Source: Elymus sibiricus
Taxonomy: Eukaryota; Streptophyta; Magnoliopsida; Poales; Poaceae
NCBI GenBank assembly: GCA_039707655.1
Contig: CM077666.1
Span: 401,407,886-401,471,885, forward strand
Reading direction: 5' to 3'
Length of the DNA: 64,000 bases
In this document: one piece after another, positions 23,458 through 33,108 of the stretch
How the letters are laid out: each line of letters starts with the position of its first letter
Numbering within the stretch: the first letter of the stretch is position 1
Program-made: the position numbers and the translations under genes
Notes under the pieces: model-generated
Databases searched by the model: none
Seen by the model: only the letters and a program-made list of their open reading frames with translations
What the model was told of the DNA's origin: nothing

Positions 23458-24174
23458 ATGAGAATATTCGGAGTATGGATTATTTACTGGATATGTTGTA
23501 TCTTCGTCATACTACAGTTACTTTGATAGTTAACATGCTAGATAATCCTGTTTTGATATGATGTTGCTAGATAATTCTGCTAAGACATGATAGCTAATAT
23601 TGTTAAGATAATGAATGCATGCTTGAATGCCATGGATTGCTTTGCTTGGTGTATATGTTGGTTTGGTTTGCTTGCGAGTACATTCAAAAGTACTCAGCGG
23701 CCTTCAATGCGGCCAGGTTCACCTTAGGATCCATCGAGGAGCCGGAGCGTTTGCGAGCTAGAAGAGTAACCCAGTCAGATCCCTGTGGATTGGAGCTGCA
23801 CCAAGACCATGCTGCCTTAGATAGAGCTTTTCCGCTGCCATCATCCTTGTAAAATTATCATGTAAGACTTATATATCCATTAATAGAAATGCCTGTGTTC
23901 ATGATACTTGTTGTAAACGCGCACGCCAGAGTGATTTCCTGGGCTGGTGTGTGCAGCGACCGTCTGGCTACAGTGGTAATCAGGTGGGGCGCCACACACT
24001 TTGGCACAATTTTCCGACCCATCATTTTCAAGAAAGATATTATAAAGATGAAGCATTTGAGGCAACCTCAATTCCTTTTTTTTGTAGTTTTCTTTTATAA
24101 ACCAAACTAGTGAATAAACAAGAAACTAAAAGATTCAATTACAAGATCTAAAGATATACCTTCAAGCACTCACC

Positions 24175-24192
24175 TCCCCAGCAACGGCGCCA
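24175..24192 (-). other. Primer binding site of the minus-strand gypsy element
   Basis: The minus strand reads TGGCGCCGTTGCTGGGGA, ten bases from the end of the 5' LTR (24203). The TGGCGCCGTTGC core is a frequent primer-binding sequence of plant gypsy elements. It fixes the element's orientation as minus. Confidence 0.8.
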
Positions 24193-24202
24193 GAAAAGAG
24201 CT

Positions 24203-25830
24203 TGATGTCTACTACGCAACTTTTATTCTTGTAGACGTTGTTGGGCCTCCAAGTACAGAGTTTTGTAGGACAGTAGCAAATTTCCCTCAAGTGGATGACC
24301 TAAGGTTTATCAATCTGTGGGAGGTGTAGGATGAAGATGGTCTCTCTCAAACAACCCTGCAATCAAATACAAAGAATTTCTTGTGTCCCCAACACACCCA
24401 ATACAATGGTAAATTGTATAGGTGCACTAGTTCGGCGAAGAGATGGCGATACAAGTGTAGTATGGATAGTAGAAATAGGTTTTTGTAATCTGAAAATATA
24501 AAAACAGCAAGTGGCAAGTGATAAAATGGAGCACAAACGGTATTGCAATGCTTAGAAACAAGGCCTAGGGTTCATACTTTCACTAGTGCAATCTCTCAAC
24601 AGTGCTAACATAATTGAATCATATAATAATCCCTAAACGTGCGATAAAGAATCACTCCAAAATTCCTATTAGTGGAGAAGATAAGACGAAATTGTTGTAG
24701 GGTACGAAACCACCTCAAAGTTATCCTTTCCGATCAATCTATTGAGCCATTCCTATAAGTGTCACAAATAGCCCTAGAGTTCTTACTAAAATAACACCAT
24801 ATGAAACACATCAACCAACTCTAATGTCACCTAGATACTCCAATGTCACCACAAGTATCCATGAGTTGATTACTCGATATGCATCAAACAACTTCAGATT
24901 CATAATATTCAATCCACACAAAGAACTTCAAAAAGTACCCCAAAGTTTCTATCGGAGAAAAGAAGATGAAAACGTGTACCAACCCATATGCCTAGACTCC
25001 CCAAGGTCACGGGAATCCGCGAGTTGATTACCAAAACATACATCAAGTGAATCAATAGAATACCCCATTGTCACCACGGGTATCCACATGCAAGACATAC
25101 ATCAAGTGTTCCCAAATCCAAAGTATTCAATCCGACAATAACAAAACCTCAAAGGGAAAGATTTGATTCATCACAACAAAGATAGAGAGGAAAGAAACAC
25201 CATATGATCCAACTATATTAACAAAGCTCGCGGTACATCAAGATCGTGCCAAATCAAGAACACGAGAGAGAGATCAAACACATAGCTACTTGTACATACC
25301 CTCAGCCCCGAGGGTGAACTACTCCCTCCTCGTCATGGAGACCGCCAGGATGATGAAGATGGCCTCCGGCGATGATTTCCCCCTCCGGCAGAGTGATAGA
25401 ACAGGGCTCCGGATGAGTTTTCTTCGGTACAGAGGCTTGTGGCGGCGGCATGGAAGTTATAGGTTTAATTCTGGGGTTTTTTTAGAGGAATACTTGGCGT
25501 TGGAATCAAGTCAGCGGGGTGCCCGAGGGTCCCACAAGCTCGGGGGGCGCGCCCTAAGGGGGGCGCGCCCCCAGGCTTATGGCGCCCTCGGCCACTCCCT
25601 GGTCCAGCTCCGGTGCTCCGTGGGTCTCTTCTGGTCCATAAAAAATCACCGTAAATTTTGGGCCCATTCCGAGAACTTTTATTTCTGCACAAAAAACAAC
25701 ACCACGGTAGTTCTGCTGAAAACAGCGTCAGTCCGGGTTAGTTCCATTCAAATCATTCCAAAACCATATAAAATTGTTGTAAACATGGCATGAATACTTC
25801 ATAAATTATAGATACATTGGAGACGTATCA
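24203..25830 (-). repeat. 5' LTR (right) of the minus-strand gypsy element
   Basis: It matches 5932-7569 from TGATGTCTACTACG to GACGTATCA. It is followed at once by GTCCT (25831-25835), the right copy of the target duplication. It is about 10 bp shorter than its partner because of small indels. Confidence 0.88.
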
Positions 25831-25835
25831 GTCCT

Positions 25836-27780
25836 GGTGCTCAGTTTTTTGGGGAGGAAAAAAAAGCAAGTTGATAGGTTTGGTAAATAGGTTTGTGGAA
25901 AGTGCAAGGATCCCAGGCACCTAACTAGGGATTGCAGAATTGGGTATTGCCTAATATGTGGCAGAGATAACCATATAACAAGAGAGTGTAACCTGCTAAA
26001 GCAAATGAAGCCTGTGCCTAAATATATTGGATATGCTGCTAGGGGGCTGGGGGTTTTGCTAGTTCAGAGCTTCAAAGATGTTTTAGTTGCTGATCATCTG
26101 AACCCTTTGGCAGTGGTGATTATTAGGTTTGGACATATTAATGAGACTGATTTTGTGCAAGCTTTCAGTGAGATGTTCAGTTGGGGATGGGAATGGAGAG
26201 TCAAGGAGTATTAACATAACTGCTATATGATGAGGTTTCCAAGCAAAGCAAAACTGATTGAGCAAGCCAAGTTCAATGATTTTAGTCTTTTGGATAATGG
26301 AGTTATCATTAAGGTACAAGGATGGACTTTGGATCATCAAGCAGTAGGTAAAATGTATACTGCCTGGGTCAAATTTGGTGGGGTGCCAGATTGCTTCAGA
26401 ATTTTTTTTGGGATGTGTGAACTTGCTACTGCTGTTGGACCTGTTCTTGAAATAGATATGGACACTATCAGTGATGAAAGAATTAGAGCTAAATGTGGAA
26501 TAAGGGATGTTGGAATAATTCCTTTACATGTGGAAGTCACATCACAACAATTGCTTATGTTTAGAATTGGGACTGAGCTTGAACGGGTTGTGGAGATAGG
26601 ATGGTATAAACAAGACAAAAGGAAAGTTGATGATGCTACTGACATAGAAGACAGAGAAGAAGATACTGACAGCAGAAAGAAAGCTAAAACAGAGGAACAG
26701 AACAAAAACAATGTGGTCTTAGGGAGTTTGTCTCTGGTTCAGATTGAGGAAATCAACAAAAAGAATGCTACACTAAAAAGTTCTAGAAGAAACCATGATG
26801 ATTATGATCAAAGAGGTGAATGCTGAGAAGGCACAGATGCAAAAAGAAATTGACATCATGTTCAGGAAAATTCAGATCTTGGAAGAGGACAAAATGAGGC
26901 AGAATGCTCTGTGGGACAAAGAAGAGAAAAAAATTGCTGAGTTGATAGAGATACAGGCAGATTGGAGGAGAAAATTAACCAAGCTGAGTTGATAGAGATA
27001 CAGGCAGATTGGAGGAGAAAAATTAACCAACAACACAAGGAAATTCAGCAGTTGATTGTGGATGCTGCCAATAGAGAACAGTATGAGCTGGAGTTGGCTA
27101 ATATGGATGTAGAGGCTTTTGAAAAAGAAAATTGGGAGAAAAAAACTGAATCAGAGACTAGGAAGTATAATGAACCAACTGATTACAATGCAAGTCAAGA
27201 GTCGACAGATAACTTTGGGGGAAGAATGGCTGCTATACATGGCATGCAGGAATTGGAAAAAGCTGAAGAAGAAAAGGAGATAGAGCTAAAAAGAAGTCTT
27301 AGGAACAAAGGCAAGGAGGATCAGAAGGTGGAGGAGATGGCAAAAATCAGGGCTGAAGAAAGAGATAATTATGGTATGGCTCCTGATCCTAACACACCTA
27401 ATCCTTCATTATTATATATGAGTTCTTTGGTAGGTATTGATTTAGGTTGTTCTACTGACATGATTGATAAGAATATTGAAGCTATCAAGAAAATGGAGAT
27501 AGCTAGGAAAGATTTTTATTTACATAATATAGCAAATTTAGGAGAAAAGGAAAAAAAACCTGGCACACGAGTGCTTATAGACACTGGAGATGCTACCATT
27601 GAGGAGCTATGTTCTGATTTGGAAAACTCAGATGCTGATATGGAAGAAGATCAATATAGAAAACTGAGAGCTATTTTCTCAGGAAGAAAAAATGGCAGGG
27701 ATTGCTCACCTACTCTAAGTTGTGTGAAGCATTCTGCGGGGGTTGGTGTGCTGAAAAGGAGAAAAAAGAAAAATCCTTGA
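25836..27780 (+). pseudogene. LINE A ORF1, C-terminal part (zinc-knuckle RNA-binding protein)
   Basis: From 25894 the frame shows two CX2CX4HX4C knuckles, CGKCKDPRHLTRDC and CLICGRDNHITREC. A DUF4283-type region follows (SWGWEWRV... to FGGVPDCFRIFFG) and then a long Lys/Glu-rich coiled coil. Damage: an in-frame TAA at 26212-26214, a shift of frame near 26800-26825, and a return to the first frame through a 47/48-bp tandem duplication at 26936-27030. The last stretch is open to a TGA at 27778-27780. ORF1 proteins of this type bind LINE RNA. This copy cannot make the full protein. Confidence 0.75.
26936..27030 (+). repeat. Tandem duplication of 47/48 bp in ORF1
   Basis: GCTGAGTTGATAGAGATACA and the following ~27 bp occur twice back to back (26936-26982 and 26983-27030), differing by one A in a run of As. 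Both copies encode AELIEIQADWRRK, but in different frames. Confidence 0.9.
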
Positions 27781-27843
27781 TGGCATAATATAACTAGTCT
27801 CTTTACTCAATAAAATATAATAATAAAAACAAATAAAGAGAAG

Positions 27844-28186
27844 ATGAGAGGTATTTTTTTGAATGTAAGAGGTTTGAGCCAAGATCATAAGAAAAGATAT
27901 ATTAGAGAAATGATTATTGATCACAGATTAGATTTTGTTGGGATTTCTGAAACTATTAAACAAAATTATACAAAAAATGAATTACACAACCTATGTGGGG
28001 AGAGGAATTATGAGTGGCATTGGAACCCTCCTAGAGGGATGTTTGGTGGGATTTTTGTGGGAATTAATAAAGATTGCTTTGATGTTACTCATACTAAAAA
28101 TGGGGTGTATTTTTTTGAGGCTGTTGGTTTATGATAAAAATATCAAATTTCACAGGAATCTAGTAACTATATATGGTGATGCTCAA
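27844..28186 (+). pseudogene. LINE A ORF2, N-terminal endonuclease fragment
   Basis: The start MRGIFLNVRGLSQ is typical of plant L1 ORF2, with the Asn of the exonuclease-endonuclease-phosphatase fold. It is followed by FVGISET, carrying the catalytic-type Glu. The frame shifts in a run of seven Ts near 28111-28117. Beyond it the next frame reads LLVYDKN and TIYGDAQED, again as in L1 endonucleases, until the LTR junction. The enzyme would nick target DNA for target-primed reverse transcription. Here it is cut off before its second half. Confidence 0.8.
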
Positions 28187-28785
28187 GAAGATCAAAGAGA
28201 GAGAAGAAGCCATCTAGCTACTAGCTATGGACCCGTAGGTCTGTGGTAAATTACTCACACATCATCGGAAGGGCAGCAAGGTTGATGAAGAAGCCCTCCG
28301 TGATCGATTCCCCCTTCGGTAGAGTACCGGAAAAAGGCCTCCAGATGGGATCGCCGAAGAATAGAGGCTTGCGGCGGCGAAAAGGTTTTTTCTTCTGTCT
28401 CACTGGTATATTGGGAATATTTGGGAATTTATATCGCTGGAATTAGGTCAGGAGGGGCAACGAGGGGCCCACAAGCCTGGGGGCGCGCCCTCCAGGCTTG
28501 CCGCCTCCTCGTGGCTCTTCTGGTCTTCTCCCGAAGCTTCGTGGGTCTCTTCTGGTCCAGAAAAAATTAATCCAAAGTTTTTTTTCTCGTTTGGACACTT
28601 TTTGATAATGATTTTCTGAAAAGGCAAAAACAAGCAGAAAACAACAACTGGCACTGGGCACTGAGTTAATAGGTTAGTCCCAAAAAATGATATATAATGG
28701 CATATAATTGCATATAAAACATCCAAGATTGATACTATAATAGCATGGAACAACCAAAATTTATAGATACGTTGGAGACGTATCA
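28187..28785 (-). mobile_element. Truncated gypsy LTR fragment
   Basis: About 600 bp match the first part of the LTR at 3728-4316 in inverse orientation, from the TGATACGTCTCC end at 28785 to GATCAAAGAGAGAG near 28190. The remaining ~960 bp of the LTR are missing. No target duplication is visible, so this looks like a rearrangement or deletion junction and not a clean insertion. Confidence 0.8.
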
Positions 28786-29139
28786 CACCACCACCCAGAC
28801 GACCGGCGGGCGGACCAGGCGCAGGAGCTCCTCCGCGGCGGCGCTCGTCCCCCCAGTCGTAGGCGTGCAGAAGCCGTTCGTCTCGGTCGGCGAAGCCCCG
28901 ACAGCTCTAGTTGTTTTTTTCAAAAGAAATTCTATGTCCGCTTGAAATGGGTACGCTTGCGTTGGGCGCACATGTCAACCCAAAATAAAAAGCGGACAAA
29001 AGTGTCCGCTAGGCCGACCCAAACGGACAAAAAGCGGACAAAATTCGCGTCTGTTTGGGTCGCTGCGTTGGAGTTGCTCTTACTACTGCACGGATGTGAT
29101 GATACATGCCATCTTTTCGTTCCCCATATGACTAGAGAG
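28786..29139. other. Unclassified sequence with GCGGACA inverted repeats
   Basis: A short GC-rich part (28790-28900) is followed by DNA containing several GCGGACA motifs. One is a perfect inverted pair, AGCGGACA and TGTCCGCT, around an AAAG loop at 29000-29019. The right part, ending GTTGGAGTTGCTCTTAC, resembles termini of small non-autonomous grass elements. I cannot name a family. Confidence 0.35.
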
Positions 29140-31100
29140 TGGAAATAATTAGTGGCATTTGTATTACCCTTAAAGAAGAAAGATAATAAAATAAAAACTA
29201 AAAACATCACAATGAAGTTCTCTAAAGAAGAATAGTGGCATTGGTATTACTCTTTAAGTAAAAAAAAATCTGAAACAAACAATTACAAAATTTGCACACA
29301 GTTTACATGGAAATTGCACTTTTATATAATATGCAAGATCAAGCATATAATAGTGGAATTTTCGCAAAAAAGGAAGCTTCCTTAGAAGAATGAATTAGTA
29401 GCATTGGTTAAAGAAACAAAATGAAACACAAACTAAATTAAAATCAAAATAATGAAGTTTTTCTAAGAAAGAATGAATTAGTGTTACCCTTTAAGAAGAA
29501 AGAAAATGAAATACAGACTAAAATAAAATCATAATAATGAAGTTTTCTAAGAAAGAAAGAAAGAAAGAAAATGAATAAAAAAACTCAAATAAAATCAAAA
29601 TAATGAAGTATTTCTAAGAAAGAATAAATTAGTGGCTTTGATATTGTCCTTTAATGATAAAGAAAATGAAATAGAAACTAAAACAAAATCAAAATAATGA
29701 AGTATTTCTAAGAAAGAATAAATTAGTGGCTTTGATATTTCCCTTTAATAAGAAAGAAAATGAAATAGAAACTAAAACATAATCATAATAATGAAGTTTT
29801 CTAAAAAGGACTGAATTAGTGGCATTGGTATTACCCTTCAAGAAAAAAGAAAAAAAATGCACACAATTTTCATAGAAGTTCCTCTTTTTAATAAGATGCA
29901 AGAATAAGCATGTAATAGGGAAATTTCACATAAAAATATTCCTAAGAAGGAATGAATTAGTGGCATTGATATTACCCTTAAAAGGAAAGAAAATGAAATG
30001 AAAACTTTAAAAAATCTAAATAAGGAAGTTTTTCAAGGAAGAATAAATTAGTGGCATTGGTATTACCCTTTAAGAAGAAAGAAAATTAAAAATTAAAACA
30101 AACAATGCCAAAATTTGCACACAATTTTCATAGAAGCTGGACTTTTTAATAAGATGCAAGAATAAGCATATAATAGTGAAATTCCGCAAAAAATATTCAA
30201 GAAGGAATGAATTAGTGAAATTGATATTACCCTTAAAAAGAAAGAAAATGAAATGAAAACTTAAAAACAATCTAAATAGTAAAGTTTTCTAAGGAAGGAT
30301 AAATTAGTGGCATTGGTATTACCCTTTAAGAAGAAAGAAAATGAAAAATTGAAACAAACAATGAAAAAATTTGCACACAATATTCACAAAAAAACTCGAT
30401 TTTCAAAAATATGCAAGAATAAACATATAATAGTTAAATTTTCTAAAAAATAATTCCTAAGAAGGAATAAATTAGTGGCATTGGTTTTACCCTTTAATAA
30501 GAAAGAAAATGAAATAATAACAAAATATTCAACATAAGAAACAATGAATTAGTAGCAATAGTGTTAGGGAAAGTCGTGGCTGCACCCATCTTCGGTGCAC
30601 CAACACAGTGAACAATAAATTAGAAACAGATAGAAAAAAATCAAAAATTCTGAAACTTCGTGTATGTGATTATGAGCAAATGTTTTAGGAGGTTGCAAAG
30701 TTTGGTCACCAAAAAAACATCAAATGATCTCGATACAAAACGAAATACAAATGATGCTCTGCACCCAATTTTACAGTTCACATGTTTCAGCAAAAGCTTT
30801 TTTTTTACAAAGCTACTTGGGTGTCATTTGGCCACCAAATTTTGCATGCACCTAAAATATTTGGTCATAATCACATCCACAAAGTTTCAGATTTTTTGGA
30901 AATAGTTTGCTAAGTTTTTAATCGTGGGTGCACCGGGGGTGCAAAGTCCGTGGGTGCACAAAAACCACACTCATAGTATTACCATTTAAAGAAGAAAGAT
31001 AACAAAAAAAGTTTAGAAAAACTTGCACACAACTTCGCTCTAAAATTGCATTTTTTGTAGTATGCGAACCATAATCATTTATTAGTGTAATTTTTGCACA
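29140..31100. repeat. Diverged minisatellite of AATTAGTGGCATTGGTATTACC units
   Basis: About a dozen degenerate units share a core AATTAGTGGCATTGGTATTA followed by CCCTTTAAGAAGAAAG. Cores begin near 29147, 29230, 29395, 29476, 29627, 29720, 29814, 29953, 30046, 30210, 30300, 30470 and 30545. Short units (~90 bp) and long units (~160 bp, with an added TTTGCACACAATTTTCATAG block) are interspersed. A MITE splits the last unit, whose right half resumes at 30973. There is no coding content. Confidence 0.8.
30567..30972. mobile_element. Mutator-like MITE with 9-bp target duplication
   Basis: A 406-bp insertion splits a minisatellite unit. The flanking 9-mers ATAGTGTTA (30558-30566) and ATAGTATTA (30973-30981) differ at one base. 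Imperfect terminal inverted repeats share TGCACCCA and GGTGCACC/TTTGCACC blocks, and the interior is non-coding. A 9-bp duplication with G-rich inverted ends points to a non-autonomous Mutator-like element. Confidence 0.65.
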
Positions 31101-32740
31101 TATAGCATAGTATTTATGTTTATACATTTACACTCACTTAATATCCAAACAATACCCACAAAGAAAAAAAACCAACTAACAAAGAAAAACAAAAACAAAA
31201 ACAAAAACACATAAAAACAGAAAAACAGAAGAAAAAAAACATAAAATAAACAAAGGGAGAGAGAGGAGGGCTGGATCGCATAGTTAATGGCCTATGACCC
31301 AGTAGCAAATCGACTGACCCAAATATGAGGTCAGTTGAAAAAAACAAGCCCAGGACAAGCCAGAAAAAAACAACGCAGCACGAATCCTAGAGCAAAAATC
31401 AACGGCCAAAAACATGATTGGCCGAAATTTAAAATTCAGGCAACTTACAAGTAGCTAAAGTGAAGAATTAAAGCAAAACACAAATTTACGCAAGAGACAG
31501 CCAACCAACTATGTGGTAGGCTTTTGATTTTTTTTTTAAATGGTAGTATTTTGGAACACTAGCTCAAATTATGATAGTTTTATGCTATTTACTCCTATTA
31601 GGCCCCCTTGATGAACCCTTTGGAAATACTAAAACCTGGGGAAAATCATTTTGATGAGCGGTCAAATATGAGTATACTACTACACAATGTAATCCCAAAT
31701 AATCCAAGATAGCACCCTGAATATCCATGGCTCTAAAAAGAAGCTCGAAAAAATGTCTTATCCATGATCCGCTGCATTTATATAAACAAACATACAGCGC
31801 AACTCAGCCAGCCAGGTTAGCAGGCATCATCAGCACAAAGCATGTCATTAGCAAGCAGCTAGCGTAGGCACGTGGAGCTACATCGTAGGCCTATGATGCG
31901 CATACAGGCCAATCAAGAGTTGTTGGCATGAGCGTGCCACGGATAAGCTAAAAAAATGTACTACTAGCATTACTGCAATCTTAAGCTAAGCCGTGCAGCA
32001 GGCTCAGCCAGCCAGAAGAGGTCTATTCTATTCTGCCTCTCCTCAGCATGATCTGAACCCCCCGCCGTACTCTCCCTCCACAGTAGTATACTACTCCTGC
32101 ACTGCAGCTCGTGAGCCGTGACAGCAAAGAAACACTCTGCTTTTCTGTACTTTACTTACTACGGCACTAGGCAGATGATTAGAGCGCCCTTGCTTTGCGT
32201 CTATCCTAGTACTAGTTGCAAAGGCTAACTAACAGAGGATGTGTACAGGGGGTGAGGAGAGCAAAGCAACTGTTTCCTTCCATAGAGAGCGAGGGTGTAA
32301 AATAATGGCGGCTTTGCGAGGAGGGAGAAGGGGAATACGATCGGGCACTATGCTCTGCTCCTCGTCCTCGGGCCGCGCAACTGCCGGGTCATGATCGGAA
32401 AGGCCGCAGCGGCGGGGAGAGGACGGGTTCCCTTTCCTTTTTCTTCCACCTTTGGCCGTCCGTAATGGCGCCATTATTGCTCCGGTGGGGTGGCCGGCAT
32501 GCTCGCGACTTTTGTGTCAGATAAAGCCCACGGCGACGCGACCTCCACGCCAGCCACGCGGCCGGCTCACTGCTAATGAGGTGCCGCTGCGGTGCTTAGG
32601 GGGGACAGATGATGATGGTTGATTGGTCGTTAGTGTGTTGGCGACGCCGTTAAGCAAGTAGGGGTGGGCACGCGATCATATGCCAATGGCAGAGCCCGCG
32701 GTCCTGCCTGCCGCTGCGTGCCAGGCGCACAGTGATACTC
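31101..32740. other. Intergenic DNA, former upstream region of the RopGEF gene
   Basis: Single-copy-looking DNA: an A-rich part at 31150-31260, otherwise mixed composition becoming GC-richer toward 32300-32740. No convincing gene is present. Before LINE B inserted, the bases ending at 32756 were directly joined to 36412, so this stretch is the original distal promoter side of the RopGEF gene. Confidence 0.55.
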
Positions 32741-32756
32741 CTAGTTAGATTACTGT
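32741..32756. repeat. Left target-site duplication of LINE B
   Basis: CTAGTTAGATTACTGT, identical over 16 bp to 36396-36411. It is followed immediately by a run of Ts, the complement of the LINE poly(A) tail. Confidence 0.92.
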
Positions 32757-33108
32757 TTTTTTTTTGAACAAAGAAGGGTTTCCCCCTCCGATTTCCATTA
32801 AGGGAAACCAAACAGAGCGAGCAGGCTACAAACACCAGTCTTACAGGACCAAACAAACCAAACACCCCTCCAAAAGACCCAAACTACCGAGATCTAGCAC
32901 CTACCAAACTACACCTAAGGATAGCGAACCTCCAGCACCAGGTTTTGTCACCACAACGAAGAATTCAGCAACAAAACAAACCAGAATACAACTAAGTTTG
33001 GAGTTCTACCAAAACCAGTCGGAGGGATAGGCAGCACAGAACAGAAACATGCAAACGGAGTCTACATTCCAGCCTAATCGAAGATGCAGCCGTGCCAGCG
33101 TCGTAGCC

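Larger units (their letters stand above)
19776..23996 (+). mobile_element. Solo LTR, 4.2 kb, of a long-LTR gypsy family
   Basis: It starts TGTAACACCCTGG and ends GGGGCGCCACA, with a 5-bp target duplication CACTT at 19771-19775 and 23997-24001. It contains a TATA-like TATAAATA (21470-21477) in a GC-rich stretch, and no gag or pol frame. Terminal motifs resemble those of the LTRs at 10896 and 15395 (TGTACCACCCC...GGGGCGTCACA), so it is probably from the same broad group but in opposite orientation. Unequal recombination between two LTRs of a full element would leave this structure. A LARD-type element without coding capacity is an alternative. Confidence 0.78.
5932..25830 (-). mobile_element. 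Minus-strand gypsy LTR retrotransposon, deleted and doubly invaded
   Basis: Two matching LTRs (5932-7569 and 24203-25830) are flanked by a 5-bp target duplication GTCCT (5927-5931 and 25831-25835) inside LINE A. Orientation is minus: a primer binding site abuts the right LTR and the polypurine side abuts the left LTR. The internal DNA keeps only a 3' non-coding part (7570-10895), a short gag/protease-upstream coding scrap (19423-19775) and the 5' leader (23997-24202). Protease, reverse transcriptase and integrase are gone. Between these lie a chromodomain-type LTR element and a solo LTR. By eye the LTRs differ at a few percent of positions. Confidence 0.88.
25836..28186 (+). mobile_element. 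LINE A, second segment (ORF1 3' part and ORF2 5' part)
   Basis: It resumes the LINE interrupted at 5931. It carries the rest of ORF1 (two CCHC zinc knuckles, a DUF4283-like region, a coiled coil) and, after a 63-bp AT-rich spacer, the start of ORF2 with its endonuclease. The segment ends about 28186, inside the endonuclease, against a truncated LTR. The reverse-transcriptase half and poly(A) end of this LINE are not found on the right side. Confidence 0.82.

Noticed and set aside
29140..30560. Possible CRISPR-like array of regularly spaced repeats
   Set aside because: Units are diverged, spacing is irregular and the intervening parts are themselves repeated. This is a eukaryotic minisatellite.
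32229..32474. Minus-strand frame of 81 codons upstream of LINE B
   Set aside because: Short, no domain, and located in the presumed distal promoter region of the RopGEF gene.
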